A stretch of DNA of 64,000 nt, from positions 2,108,001 through 2,172,000 of the forward strand of contig CAWGCS010000001.1 of the NCBI GenBank assembly GCA_963821235.1. Reading direction: 5' to 3'. Position 1 is the stretch's first letter; every line of letters starts with the position of its first letter. The DNA is from CTSoil-043 sp963821235 (lineage in GTDB: Bacteria; Chloroflexota; Limnocylindria; Limnocylindrales; CSP1-4). A program made the position numbers and the translations under genes. The notes under the pieces are model-generated. The model had not been told where the DNA came from. It saw only the letters and a program-made list of their open reading frames with translations, and made no database searches. Of the stretch, positions 7,609 to 15,947 are shown in pieces.

Positions 7609-8465
7609 CCTCGCCGGCCGATCCATCCGGGACGATCACGAGTCCCGCCAACCCGCGCGTCCGGGCTGCCCTGGCCCTGCGCGACCGGCGAGGCCGGGAG
7701 GTCGCCGGGCGGCTGCTGGTCGACGGGGCCCGCGAGGTCGCCCGGGCGCTCGACGGGGGTCATCGCGTCGAGCTCGCCTTCGTCGACGCGGAGGCGGAGC
7801 CATCCGACGAGGCGGCGGCGACCCTCGCGCGCCTGGCGGCGCACGGGACGGAGCTGGTTGCCGTCGGCGGGGCGGCCCTGGCGCGCCTGGCCTACGGCGA
7901 CCGGGAGAGCGGGATCATCGCCGTCGTCGTCGCCCCCGACACGTCGCTCGAAGGCCTGGCCGGCCGGTTGGCCCGCACCCCGGATCCCCTCCTCATCGTC
8001 GTCGAGGACGCCGAGAAGCCGGGCAACCTGGGGGCCATCGTGCGGAGTGCCGACGGCGCCGGGGCGACCGGGGTCGTCGCCGCGACCGACCGCGGCCCGG
8101 CCGCCGATCCCTGGAACCCGAATGCCGTGCGGGCCAGCCTGGGCACCGTCTTCACGGTGCCGCTCGCGGTCGCCCCGACCGGCGACGTGCTGGGCCGGCT
8201 CCGGGCGGAGGGCCTGGCCATCGTCGCGGCCCGCGTCCAGGCGGCGACCCCGGTCCAGGCCGTCGACCTCACCGGGCCCGTGGCGCTCGCCGTGGGCAAC
8301 GAGGCCCGCGGCCTTGGGCCCGCCTGGCTTGCCCCCGACGTGGTCGGCGTCCGCCTGCCGATGCTCGGCGCGGCCGACTCCCTCAACGTGGCGGCCACCG
8401 CGGCGATCCTCCTCTATGAAGTCCGCCGCCAGCGCGACGCGGCCGACCGGGTGAAGCGCCCCTGA
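7605..8465 (+). CDS. TrmH family (SpoU) RNA 2'-O-methyltransferase
   Basis: A 286-residue SPOUT-class enzyme. The N-terminal substrate-binding part begins ITSPANPRVRAALALRDRRGR, as in the TsnR/RlmB-type family. The C-terminal knot shows the three motifs: motif 1 VEDAEKPGNLGAIVRSADGAG, motif 2 ALAVGNEARGLG and motif 3 LPMLGAADSLNVAATAAILLYE. It would methylate a ribose in rRNA or tRNA; the particular nucleotide cannot be read from sequence. The ATG at 7605 overlaps the preceding stop by 4 bp. An in-frame ATG at 7581 would only extend into the upstream gene. Confidence 0.92.
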   Translation: MTSPADPSGTITSPANPRVRAALALRDRRGREVAGRLLVDGAREVARALDGGHRVELAFVDAEAEPSDEAAATLARLAAHGTELVAVGGAALARLAYGDRESGIIAVVVAPDTSLEGLAGRLARTPDPLLIVVEDAEKPGNLGAIVRSADGAGATGVVAATDRGPAADPWNPNAVRASLGTVFTVPLAVAPTGDVLGRLRAEGLAIVAARVQAATPVQAVDLTGPVALAVGNEARGLGPAWLAPDVVGVRLPMLGAADSLNVAATAAILLYEVRRQRDAADRVKRP

Positions 8466-8499
8466 GGCGACCCTAACGAAACGGCGGGCCGCTCGTTCT

Positions 8500-8593
8500 G
8501 TGGTCAGAGGCCTTTCGCGGACAGCATCGTTCCCCCGGCGGTGTCATCAGGCGAAGGCCTCATTTCCTTTCCCGGACTCGGCCCTCTGACCAC
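8500..8593 (+). promoter_or_regulatory. Two competing inverted repeats ahead of the substrate-binding protein gene
   Basis: GTGGTCAGAGG (8500-8510) is perfectly complementary to CCTCTGACCAC (8583-8593). The overlapping GAGGCCTTTCGC (8507-8518) can instead pair with GCGAAGGCCTC (8551-8561) with one bulge. Both stems share bases 8507-8510, so they exclude each other, as in attenuators or riboswitch-like leaders. The region lies downstream of the TrmH gene and 60 nt before the next gene; it matches no RNA family that I recognise. Confidence 0.45.
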
Positions 8594-8639
8594 CCGTGGC
8601 GTGGTCCCCCGCCTGTCCCGGGCGGAGCGCGGCCCGACC

Positions 8640-8645
8640 TATACT
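8640..8645 (+). promoter_or_regulatory. -10 hexamer for leaderless peptide-binding protein gene
   Basis: TATACT ends 7 nt before the ATG at 8653, without a Shine-Dalgarno sequence between them. If this promoter is used, the upstream inverted repeats would not be in the transcript of this gene. Confidence 0.6.
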
Positions 8646-8652
8646 CCGGGCC

Positions 8653-10257
8653 ATGATCCCCCTCGCGCCCGCGCGCGCCGTGACTCGCCGCCCGTTGCGG
8701 GCGGCCCTCGTCGCGGCAGTGGCGCTGGTCCTGCTGGCGACCTCCGCCATGGCGCTCGCCCCGCGCGCGGCCGGTGCTCGCGCGGCCCGGGTCTTCATGG
8801 GCGAGCCGGCCACCCTGGACCCGGCGGCCGCCGGCGACGCGGCGAGCGCGGCCGTCATCGCCCAGGTCTTCGAGGGACTGACCGCCATCGATCCCTCCCA
8901 GACGCCGCGGCCCGCGCTGGCGGAGCGGTGGGAGCTCCGCGACGACGGCCGGACGATCGTCTTCACGCTGCGTGACGGCCTGACGTTCTCCGACGGAACG
9001 GCCCTCACCGCGGCCGACGTCCGCCGTAGCTGGCTGCGGGTCATCGATCCCGCGGCGCCGTCGCCCCTGGCGTCGCTTCTCTACGACGTCGTGGGGGCTC
9101 GCGACTACGCGGCGGGGCGGGCGAGCGCCGATGCCGTGGCGATCCGCGCCGACGGCCGCACCGTCACGGTGACCCTCGCCCGGCCGGCCGGGGACTTCGC
9201 GGCGATCGCGGCCAGCCCGACGCTGGCCGTCGTCCCACCGGGCGTGGGACGGGGCGGCGCGGCGCTCGAGGCGGGCGACGCGTTCGTCGGCTCGGGCGGC
9301 TACCTCCTGGCGGCGACCGCCAGCGACGGCCTCCGGCTTCGGGCGAACCCGCGCTACTGGGCCGGCGAGCCGGCGATCGCCGACGTCACCCTGGTGACGG
9401 ACATCGGCGGCCGCAGCTCGGTCGACGTTTTCGCCGCCGGGGAGCTCGACTGGGCGCCGGTCGCGGAGTATGACGCCTCGTGGCTGGCCTTCGACCCCGA
9501 CCTCGGCCCGAGCCTGCGCCAGTGGGCCGACCTCTCGGTCAACTACTACGGCTTCGAGACGCGGCGTCCGCCGTTCGACGATGCCAGGGTCCGGCGAGCC
9601 TTCGCCGCCGCCGTCGACTGGACGCGGCTGGTGGCCCTCTCCGACGGGGACGCGTCCCTGGCCGCGACGTCGATGGTGCCGCCGGGGATCCCGGGGCGCA
9701 GCGACGAGCGGTTCCTGCCCGCCTACGACCCGGCGGCGGCGCGGCAGCTCCTGGCGGACGCGGGCTACGCCGACCCGGCGACCTTCCCGGTGGTGACCCT
9801 GGTGACCGGGGGCACCACCTACGACGAGGCGATCCTGGCCCAGCTGAAGGCGAACCTGGGGGTGACGGTCCGCTTCGAGGCCCTCGACTTCGCGACCCTC
9901 TTCGGCCGCCTCGGGACAGACGATTCGCCGGACTTCTGGGCGCTCTCGTGGATCGCCGACTACCCGTCCCCGAACGACTTCCTGGGCATCCTGCTGGGCT
10001 CGGGAGAGCCGAACAACTACGGTGGCTGGTCGAACGCGACGTTCGACGCGGCCATCGCCCGGGCCGTCGGGACCACCGATGCCGCCGACGCGCGGGCCGG
10101 CTACGACGCCGCGGAGCAGACGCTGGCCGCCGAGGTGCCGGTGATCCCGGTGAGCTACGGAAAGTCCGCCGCGCTCGCCCGGGAGGGGCTCCTGGGGGCG
10201 ACCACCAACGGCCAGGGCATCCTCCGCCTCGCCGGCCTGGCCTGGTCGGGGCAATGA
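8653..10257 (+). CDS. ABC transporter substrate-binding protein, peptide/nickel family (SBP_bac_5)
   Basis: A 534-residue exported protein. Residues 1-35 form a basic and hydrophobic signal sequence. The mature part follows the family 5 pattern: EPATLDPA at its N-terminus, IAQVFEGLTAIDPSQTPRPALAERWE, FTLRDGLTFSDGTALTAADVRRSW, the NYYGFETRRPPFDDARVRRAFAAAVDW block and GYADPATFP later. It should bind oligopeptides or similar ligands at the membrane surface. No permease or ATPase gene is adjacent; instead a membrane metallopeptidase follows with a 4-bp overlap. The start is set by a promoter hexamer 7 nt upstream; an in-frame ATG at 8596 is less likely. Confidence 0.93.
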   Translation: MIPLAPARAVTRRPLRAALVAAVALVLLATSAMALAPRAAGARAARVFMGEPATLDPAAAGDAASAAVIAQVFEGLTAIDPSQTPRPALAERWELRDDGRTIVFTLRDGLTFSDGTALTAADVRRSWLRVIDPAAPSPLASLLYDVVGARDYAAGRASADAVAIRADGRTVTVTLARPAGDFAAIAASPTLAVVPPGVGRGGAALEAGDAFVGSGGYLLAATASDGLRLRANPRYWAGEPAIADVTLVTDIGGRSSVDVFAAGELDWAPVAEYDASWLAFDPDLGPSLRQWADLSVNYYGFETRRPPFDDARVRRAFAAAVDWTRLVALSDGDASLAATSMVPPGIPGRSDERFLPAYDPAAARQLLADAGYADPATFPVVTLVTGGTTYDEAILAQLKANLGVTVRFEALDFATLFGRLGTDDSPDFWALSWIADYPSPNDFLGILLGSGEPNNYGGWSNATFDAAIARAVGTTDAADARAGYDAAEQTLAAEVPVIPVSYGKSAALAREGLLGATTNGQGILRLAGLAWSGQ

Positions 10258-11642
10258 GCGGACGAATCTGGCGGGCCGCTCGTGCGGCAGCCGCAGGCCT
10301 CCTCCTCGCCGCCGCCGCCGGCCTCCCGACCGCGGCCGCGACGGCGCCGACGTTCGAGGCGCCGACCGCGGTCTCCACGTTCGGCAAGGGGATCGTCTTC
10401 GCCGACGTGTTCACGAGCCCGGTGCCCCTGGCCAGGGTGGAGCTCCTCCTCGATTTCCCCGACAGCATCGGCCCGTACGTGATCCAGGTCGCCGGCGCGA
10501 CGGCGGCCGGACGCAGGGAGGTGACGAGGACCTGGTCGCCGACCGCCGACGGGCACCTCGTCCCCAACACGACGCTGACCGCGCGCTGGCGCGTCGTGCC
10601 GGCGGACCGGAGCATCGCCGCGACGGAGGGACCGCCGGTCACGTTGGTCTACGCCGACACGCGGTTCCAGTGGCAAACCCTGACCGGCGACCTGGTGCGC
10701 CTGCACTGGTACGAGGGTGGGCCGTCCTTCGGGACGCGCGCCCTCGAGATCGGCGAGCGGGCCGTCCGCGACGCGGCGACCTTCCTCGGGGTCACCGAGA
10801 GCGAGCCGATCGACTTCTACGTCTACGCGGACCAGGCTGCCTTCTACGACGCCCTGGGGCCCGGCACGCGCGAGAACGTGGGCGGCGAGGCCCATGCCGA
10901 CATCCGCACGATGTTCGCCCTCATCGGGCCGGCCGACCTCGCGGACAGCTGGGTCGGGATCGTCATCCCCCACGAGCTGACCCATCTCGTCTTCGACACC
11001 GCCGTCCGCAACCCCTACCACTTCCCGCCGCGCTGGCTCAACGAGGGCCTGGCGGTCTACCTCTCCCAGGGGTACGACGCGTCCGATCGATCCTCCGTCG
11101 AGGATGCCGTGCGCGCCGAGCGCCTGATGCCGCTCGACGCCCTGGGCGGGCAGTTCCCGACGAGCCTGGACCGCTTCTCCCTCGCCTACGCGGAGAGCGT
11201 GTCCGCGGTCGACTTCCTCGTCCGCACGGAGGGCACCGCCGCGCTCGTCTCCCTGATCCGCAGCTACGCCGATGGCGTCACCGACGACGAGGCCTTCCAG
11301 GCGGCGATCGGCCGCGACCTGGCCGGCTTCGAGGCGGCCTGGCTGGACGATCTGGGTGCGGCTCCGCCGACGCGCTACGGCCCGCAGCCGGCCCCCGCTG
11401 GGCCCCTCCCGCCCGGCTGGACCGAGGCATCGTCCTCGGCTGCTCCCGACGTCTTGCCGAGCCCGCTCGGCTCGCCGGCGCCCAGCGGCGTGCCGGCCAC
11501 GGGCAATGGAGGCGGGGACGCCTCCTCCTTCAGCCAGGGGTGGGTCCTGGCGCTCGCCGCGGGCGCCGGCCTCCTCGTCGGCGGCGCGATCGCCCTGGTC
11601 CGCAGGCGCCGGCATGGCGGGGACGGCGGGCCTGCGGCGTGA
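10254..11642 (+). CDS. Membrane-anchored zinc metallopeptidase (peptidase MA-like)
   Basis: A 462-residue exported gluzincin. There is an N-terminal signal peptide (about residues 7-29), a beta-rich N-terminal region, then the peptidase with the zinc motif HELTH at residues 240-244 and the third ligand Glu264 in WLNEGLAVYLS. A Pro/Ser/Ala-rich linker (about 385-430) precedes a C-terminal membrane helix and a basic RRRRHGG tail, so the catalytic domain would face the outside. The substrate is unknown. Overlaps of 4 bp on both sides place it in one operon with the substrate-binding protein and two DUF881 genes. Confidence 0.85.
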   Translation: MSGRIWRAARAAAAGLLLAAAAGLPTAAATAPTFEAPTAVSTFGKGIVFADVFTSPVPLARVELLLDFPDSIGPYVIQVAGATAAGRREVTRTWSPTADGHLVPNTTLTARWRVVPADRSIAATEGPPVTLVYADTRFQWQTLTGDLVRLHWYEGGPSFGTRALEIGERAVRDAATFLGVTESEPIDFYVYADQAAFYDALGPGTRENVGGEAHADIRTMFALIGPADLADSWVGIVIPHELTHLVFDTAVRNPYHFPPRWLNEGLAVYLSQGYDASDRSSVEDAVRAERLMPLDALGGQFPTSLDRFSLAYAESVSAVDFLVRTEGTAALVSLIRSYADGVTDDEAFQAAIGRDLAGFEAAWLDDLGAAPPTRYGPQPAPAGPLPPGWTEASSSAAPDVLPSPLGSPAPSGVPATGNGGGDASSFSQGWVLALAAGAGLLVGGAIALVRRRRHGGDGGPAA

Positions 11643-12400
11643 GCGGGCTGGCCACGCGGATCCGCTCCGTGCCGACGTGGCAGGTGACCCTCTTCGGGGC
11701 CCTCGTCGCGCTGGGGTTCCTCATCGCCGCCCAGGCGAAGAGCGAGGCGCCCCGCGTGCGCTACACGACCCAGGAGCGGGCGCCGCTCGTCGAGACCGTC
11801 CTCGCCCTCCAGGCGCAGCAGGACGCCCTCAAGGCCCAGATCCTCGACCTTCGCTCGCGCATCACGGGCGCCGAGGCGGGCGCGGCCGGCAGCGACCAGC
11901 TCGTGCGGCAGCTCAACGCCGCCCTGGGCGCGGCGCGGATCGCCGCCGGGATCGTCGCCCTCGAGGGTCCCGGGATCGTCCTCCAGCTGGAGGACTCGCA
12001 GGAGCCGGTGCCGCCCGGTGAGTCCGCGGCCGACTACCGCGTGTCCGCCCGCGACATCCGCACGCTCGTCGAGGAGCTCTGGCTGGCGGGGGCCGAGGCG
12101 GTGGCCGTCAACGGGGAGCGGGTGACGCCGACGACGGCGATCGTCGACATCGGCGGCTCGGTCCTCGTCAACTCGGCCTACCTCGCCCCGCCGTACCAGG
12201 TCGCCGCCATCGGGCCAGCCGATCTCTACGACCAGCTGGCCGCTTCGCCCGGCTTCGTCGAGCTCGTGCAGGCCCGGGCCGACCGGTTCGGGATCCGCAT
12301 CTCCTTCGGCCAGCCGGCGGCGGTCACGGTGCCCGCCTACGCGGGCTCGGTGACCCTCCGCTACGCTCGCCCGACGGCGAGCCCGACGCCGGCGCCCTGA
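11639..12400 (+). CDS. DUF881 family protein
   Basis: A 253-residue protein with an N-terminal membrane helix (VTLFGALVALGFLIAAQA), a short coiled-coil stretch (about residues 60-90) and the DUF881 core with GPGIVLQLEDSQ, RDIRTLVEELWLAGAEAVAVNGERV and SPPYQVAAIG-like blocks. In Gram-positive bacteria DUF881 genes often lie near division or cell-envelope genes, but no function is established. GTG at 11639 overlaps the previous stop (GTGA). A second family member follows after 2 nt, so the pair may form a complex. Confidence 0.88.
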   Translation: MSGLATRIRSVPTWQVTLFGALVALGFLIAAQAKSEAPRVRYTTQERAPLVETVLALQAQQDALKAQILDLRSRITGAEAGAAGSDQLVRQLNAALGAARIAAGIVALEGPGIVLQLEDSQEPVPPGESAADYRVSARDIRTLVEELWLAGAEAVAVNGERVTPTTAIVDIGGSVLVNSAYLAPPYQVAAIGPADLYDQLAASPGFVELVQARADRFGIRISFGQPAAVTVPAYAGSVTLRYARPTASPTPAP

Positions 12401-12402
12401 CC

Positions 12403-13077
12403 ATGCGCCAGCCGCGGAGCCAGCTCGCCATCGCCGCCGTCGCCCTCCTGCTCGGCCTGCTCATCGTGATCCAGCTGCGGGCCCAGCAGGCCGGCACCGG
12501 CCTGGCGACCCAGTCCTCGCAGGACCTGACCCTCCTCGTCGCCAACCTCAGCACCCGCAACGACCAGCTCCGCGGCGAGGCCGCCGACCTCCAGCGCCAG
12601 CTGGACGCCATCACGGCCGCGACCGCGCGCGGCGAGACGTCGGTGGGCCAGCTGCGGGGCGACCTGGAGCGCATCCGGACGTGGGCCGGCCTGGAGCCGG
12701 CGACGGGTCCCGGGGTCCGCGTGGCGGTCTACGGCGGCGTCCCGGCCAGCGCGATCTCCGACCTCCTCAACGAGCTCCGCAACGCCGGCGCGGAGGCGAT
12801 CTCCATCGGTGGCGTGCGGGTCGTCGCGGGTACGGTCGTCGGTGGGCCCGACGGGTCGCTCTCCGTCGAGAACACTGCCCTGGGACCGCGGGTCGAGGTG
12901 CTGGCCATCGGCAACCCCGCCGCCCTGACCGGGGCGCTGACGCGGGCAGGCGGCCTCGTGGCGCAGCTCCAGGCGACCTACGAGGAGGTGGCCGTCGAGG
13001 TGACGCCGCTCGACGCGGTCACCGTCCCGGCCACCGAGCGGACCCTCGTCCCGGTCGCCGGGAAGCCGCGACCCTGA
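12403..13077 (+). CDS. DUF881 family protein, second copy
   Basis: A 224-residue relative of the preceding protein. It has an N-terminal membrane helix (QLAIAAVALLLGLLIVIQL), a coiled coil rich in Gln, Leu and Asn (about residues 45-90) and a shorter DUF881 core with GPGVRVAVYGG, ISDLLNELRNAGAEAISIGGVRV and GPRVEVLAIGNP. Sequence identity to the upstream copy is low by eye, so this is an old duplication. The outside-facing domain is the likely working part. Function is unknown. Confidence 0.85.
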   Translation: MRQPRSQLAIAAVALLLGLLIVIQLRAQQAGTGLATQSSQDLTLLVANLSTRNDQLRGEAADLQRQLDAITAATARGETSVGQLRGDLERIRTWAGLEPATGPGVRVAVYGGVPASAISDLLNELRNAGAEAISIGGVRVVAGTVVGGPDGSLSVENTALGPRVEVLAIGNPAALTGALTRAGGLVAQLQATYEEVAVEVTPLDAVTVPATERTLVPVAGKPRP

Positions 13078-13110
13078 TCGCCGGCGACCCCGCCGTCGGT
13101 CGCCGGGTGC

Positions 13111-13116
13111 TACCCT
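13111..13116 (+). promoter_or_regulatory. -10 hexamer ahead of a leaderless micro-ORF
   Basis: TACCCT, preceded by GC, ends 8 nt before an ATG at 13125. That ATG opens a seven-residue frame coupled to the DUF951 gene. Confidence 0.5.
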
Positions 13117-13124
13117 CGGCGCCG

Positions 13125-13148
13125 ATGCAGCCGCCACTCGTCGCATGA
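13125..13148 (+). CDS. Seven-residue leaderless micro-ORF coupled to the DUF951 gene
   Basis: The frame encodes MQPPLVA and stops with a TGA that overlaps the DUF951 ATG by 4 bp (ATGA at 13145-13148). It begins 8 nt after a TACCCT hexamer, like the leaderless genes in this window. I infer that ribosomes start here on the 5' end of the transcript and reinitiate at the DUF951 start. The peptide itself may have no role. Confidence 0.4.
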   Translation: MQPPLVA

Positions 13149-13357
13149 CCGAGCCCATCCCCTTCCGCCTGGGCGATCGCCTCGAGCTCCGACGCCCGCA
13201 CCCCTGCGGCGGCCGCGCCTGGGACGTCGATCGCCTGGGAGCGGACCTCGGCCTTCGCTGCGTCGCCTGCGGCCGGCGGGTCCTCGTCGAGCGCCGCACG
13301 GTGGAGCGCCGCCTGGCCGGGTTCGTGCACCGCGGTCCCGAGGTCGGTCCCGCGTGA
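13145..13357 (+). CDS. DUF951 family small zinc-ribbon-like protein
   Basis: A 70-residue protein with the DUF951 layout: a short beta strand (FRLGDRLELRRPH), then HPCGGRAWDVDRLGADLGLRC and CVACGRRVLVERRTVERR. The three Cys (PCGG, CVAC) would bind a metal or give a small compact fold. The function of the family is unknown; in Firmicutes members often sit near chromosome-partitioning genes. It overlaps both a micro-ORF upstream and the MFS gene downstream (GTGA). Confidence 0.85.
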   Translation: MTEPIPFRLGDRLELRRPHPCGGRAWDVDRLGADLGLRCVACGRRVLVERRTVERRLAGFVHRGPEVGPA

Positions 13358-14874
13358 GCCTCGCCACCGCGGCGCAGGCGCCTGAAGGCAGCGCGCTCGC
13401 GGTCTTCCGCAACCGCCCGTTCCTGCTCCTGTGGCTCTCCCAGCTGGCCACCCAGGTCGGCGGCAACATGGTGCTCTACGGCCTGACCGTGCTGGTCTAC
13501 GGCGAGACCGAGTCGAACAGCGCCGTCTCCCTCCTGATCCTGACCTTCCTCACCCCGGCCGTGATCTTCAGCGCCCTGGCCGGCGTCTACGTCGATCGCT
13601 TCGACCGGCGCCTGGTGCTGGTGGTCACGAACCTCCTGCGCGCCGGCCTCTTCGTCGCCCTGGCCGTCCTGGACACCAACATCGTCGTCGTCTTCCTCCT
13701 CAACGCGCTCGTCTCGATCGTCACCACCTTCTTCGCCCCGGCCGAGCTCTCCATGATCCCCCTGGTGGTGCCGCGGGCCCAGCTGACGGCCGCCAACGGG
13801 ATCTTCACCCTGACCCTCAACGCTGCGTTCGCGGTCGGCTTCACCGTCCTTGGACCGCTCCTGGTGACGATCGCCAACCCGACGATCCTCGTCGTCATCG
13901 TCGCCGGGTGCTACTTCGTCGCCGCGATCCTCTGCTGGACCCTCCCGCCGGCCCCGCCCGGGACGATGCCGCACGACGCTGCCCTGCGCGAGGCGGAGGA
14001 GGCGGTCGGCTCGTTCGTCCAGCAGTTCCGGGAGGGGATCGCCTATGTCCGCGCCCACCCGGTGGTCAGCTGGGCCCTGCTCTACCTGGGGATCGCGGCC
14101 TCGATCGTCGGCGTGCTCGGTGTCCTCGGGCCCGGGTTCGCGGAGGACGTCCTCGGCCTGCGGCCGAAGGACTTCGTGGTGATCGTGCTTCCCCTGGGGG
14201 TGGGCGTGGTGACGGGCGCCCTCGGCGTCAACGCCGTGCAGGCCATCGTGTCGCGGCGACGCCTGATCGAGATCGGCCTGCTCGTCCTCGGCGTCTGCCT
14301 GGCCCTGATCTCCATCGCCGGTCCGATCGCCCAGTTCCTGCGCGACGTGGACGACGCCGTCCCGGGGCCCGACCTGTCGGCCTTCGTCAGCATCCTGACC
14401 GTGGTCGTCGTCATCGCCTTCCTCGCCGGCGTCGGCTACGCCTCGATCGCCATCCCGTCCCAGACCGAGCTGCAGTCGGAGATCCCGCAGGCCGTCCGCG
14501 GTCGCGTCTTCGGGATCCTCAACATGCTCGTCTCCGTCGGCAGCTTCCTGCCCATCATCGTGGTGGGGCCGATCTCGGACGTGGTGGGCACGATGCCGGT
14601 CGTCCTGTTCGCCGCCTCGTCGATCGTCGTCGTCGGGGTCGCCTCGCTCATCCGCCGCCGCGACGGGACCCGCGTGGCCACGTCCCCGGAAGCCGTCGAG
14701 CCCGCGACGCCGCCGGCTGACGCGGCGCCTGCGGCCGAGGCCGCCGCGGCGCCCTTCGGCAGGCCGGTCGTCCCTGCGGCGCCCGTCGCCGGGTTCGGCG
14801 CGGCACCCGTCGTCGGGTCGGCGGCGACGCCCCCCGACGGGGCCCCGCCGGGCCCCTCGCCGGACGAGCCGTGA
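13354..14874 (+). CDS. MFS transporter (multidrug/macrolide efflux-like)
   Basis: A 506-residue major facilitator with twelve predicted membrane helices over about residues 20-440. The N-terminus FRNRPFLLLWLSQLATQVGGNMVLYGL and the loop AGVYVDRFDRRLVLV (an A-like motif between helices 2 and 3) resemble the MefA/MFS_3 efflux group. A further signature is GRVFGILNMLVSVGSFLPI in the C-half. The last 70 residues are an Ala/Pro/Val-rich low-complexity tail. Substrate unknown. GTG start overlaps the DUF951 stop, and the asparaginase start overlaps its own stop. Confidence 0.88.
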   Translation: MSLATAAQAPEGSALAVFRNRPFLLLWLSQLATQVGGNMVLYGLTVLVYGETESNSAVSLLILTFLTPAVIFSALAGVYVDRFDRRLVLVVTNLLRAGLFVALAVLDTNIVVVFLLNALVSIVTTFFAPAELSMIPLVVPRAQLTAANGIFTLTLNAAFAVGFTVLGPLLVTIANPTILVVIVAGCYFVAAILCWTLPPAPPGTMPHDAALREAEEAVGSFVQQFREGIAYVRAHPVVSWALLYLGIAASIVGVLGVLGPGFAEDVLGLRPKDFVVIVLPLGVGVVTGALGVNAVQAIVSRRRLIEIGLLVLGVCLALISIAGPIAQFLRDVDDAVPGPDLSAFVSILTVVVVIAFLAGVGYASIAIPSQTELQSEIPQAVRGRVFGILNMLVSVGSFLPIIVVGPISDVVGTMPVVLFAASSIVVVGVASLIRRRDGTRVATSPEAVEPATPPADAAPAAEAAAAPFGRPVVPAAPVAGFGAAPVVGSAATPPDGAPPGPSPDEP

Positions 14875-15869
14875 GCCGGCGACCGGCGGTGGCCGTCATC
14901 TTCACCGGCGGCACGATCAGCATGACCGTGGACCCGGTGGCGGGCGGCGCCGTCCCGACGCTCACCGGGGCGGAGCTCCTCGCGGCGGTGCCCGGCCTGG
15001 CGGGGCGGGTCGACGTCGTACCGATCGACCTGGGACGCACACCGGCCAGCCACTTCTCCTTCGCCGACGTGCTGCGCATCCGGGCGGAGATCGACTCGGC
15101 CCTCGGCGACCCCCGCCTCGCCGGTGTGGTGGTGGTGCAGGGCACTGACACCCTGGAGGAGACGGCGTTCGCCTGGGACCTCTGCCACGCCGACGCCCGG
15201 CCGGTCGTCGTGACCGGCGCCATGCGTAACGCCAGCGAGCCGGGCTGGGACGGCCCGGCCAACCTGCTGGGCGCCGTCCGGGTCGCGGCGTCTCCGTCGG
15301 CGCGCGGGGCGGGTGTCGTCGTCTGCCTGGACGGCACGGTCCATGCTGCGGATCGTGTCGCCAAGCGCCACGCCTCAGCGGTCGACGCCTTCGCGACCCG
15401 CGAGGGGCGCCCGCTGGGCAGGGTGGGGGAGCGCGACGTCCGGCTGCGGGCACGGGGCGCCCGGCGCACCCTGGCCGCATCTCCCGCCGCCGCCGTCCTG
15501 CCCGTCCCGATCGTCGTCGCGGCGCTGGAGACCGACGGATCTCTGCTCGACGCGATGGTGCGCGACGGCGCCCGAGGGGTCGTCGTCGCCGCGACCGGTT
15601 CGGGCAACACGCACCCCGACCTCCTTCGCGCGGCGGTCGCCGCCGGCGATGCCGGCGTGCCGGTGGCCCTCGCCACGCGGACCGGGGCCGGGTCCGTCGG
15701 CCCGCTGTACGCGTTCCCCGGCGGAGGGGCCACCTGGGCGCGGGCCGGGATCGCCCTCGCGGGCGACCTGACACCGGTGCAGGCCCGGGTCGCCCTGGCG
15801 CTCGGCCTGGGGGCGGGTCTTGCCGGCGACGAGCTCCGCCGCTTCCTGGTCGGGCCGTCCAGGGACTGA
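14871..15869 (+). CDS. ansA: L-asparaginase (type I/II fold)
   Basis: A 332-residue asparaginase hydrolysing asparagine to aspartate and ammonia. The first catalytic block is FTGGTIS (Thr12 and Thr15 region), the second is VVQGTDTLEETAF with Thr92 and Asp93, and the third is VVVTGAMRN followed by DGPANLLGAV. There is no signal peptide, so it acts in the cytoplasm. GTG start at 14871 overlaps the MFS stop by 4 bp. Reported relatives can also hydrolyse glutamine or act on other amides. Confidence 0.92.
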   Translation: MSRRPAVAVIFTGGTISMTVDPVAGGAVPTLTGAELLAAVPGLAGRVDVVPIDLGRTPASHFSFADVLRIRAEIDSALGDPRLAGVVVVQGTDTLEETAFAWDLCHADARPVVVTGAMRNASEPGWDGPANLLGAVRVAASPSARGAGVVVCLDGTVHAADRVAKRHASAVDAFATREGRPLGRVGERDVRLRARGARRTLAASPAAAVLPVPIVVAALETDGSLLDAMVRDGARGVVVAATGSGNTHPDLLRAAVAAGDAGVPVALATRTGAGSVGPLYAFPGGGATWARAGIALAGDLTPVQARVALALGLGAGLAGDELRRFLVGPSRD

Positions 15870-15906
15870 TTGGCGCCCGGGGCGATCCGCGCCCCGTGCC
15901 GGCAGG

Positions 15907-15912
15907 TATCCT
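15907..15912 (+). promoter_or_regulatory. -10 hexamer for the small membrane protein gene
   Basis: TATCCT lies 35 nt before the ATG at 15948. A Shine-Dalgarno sequence (CGGAGG, 15933-15938) is present, so this gene has an ordinary leader, unlike many neighbours. Confidence 0.4.
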
Positions 15913-15947
15913 TGCCGCTGCCGTCTCACCCTCGGAGGTTCGCGTCG

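Noticed and set aside
12361..14058. A long minus-strand frame opposite the second DUF881 gene and the MFS gene
   Set aside because: Low-complexity acidic/Gly-rich translation and no start signal; it is the shadow of the real plus-strand genes.
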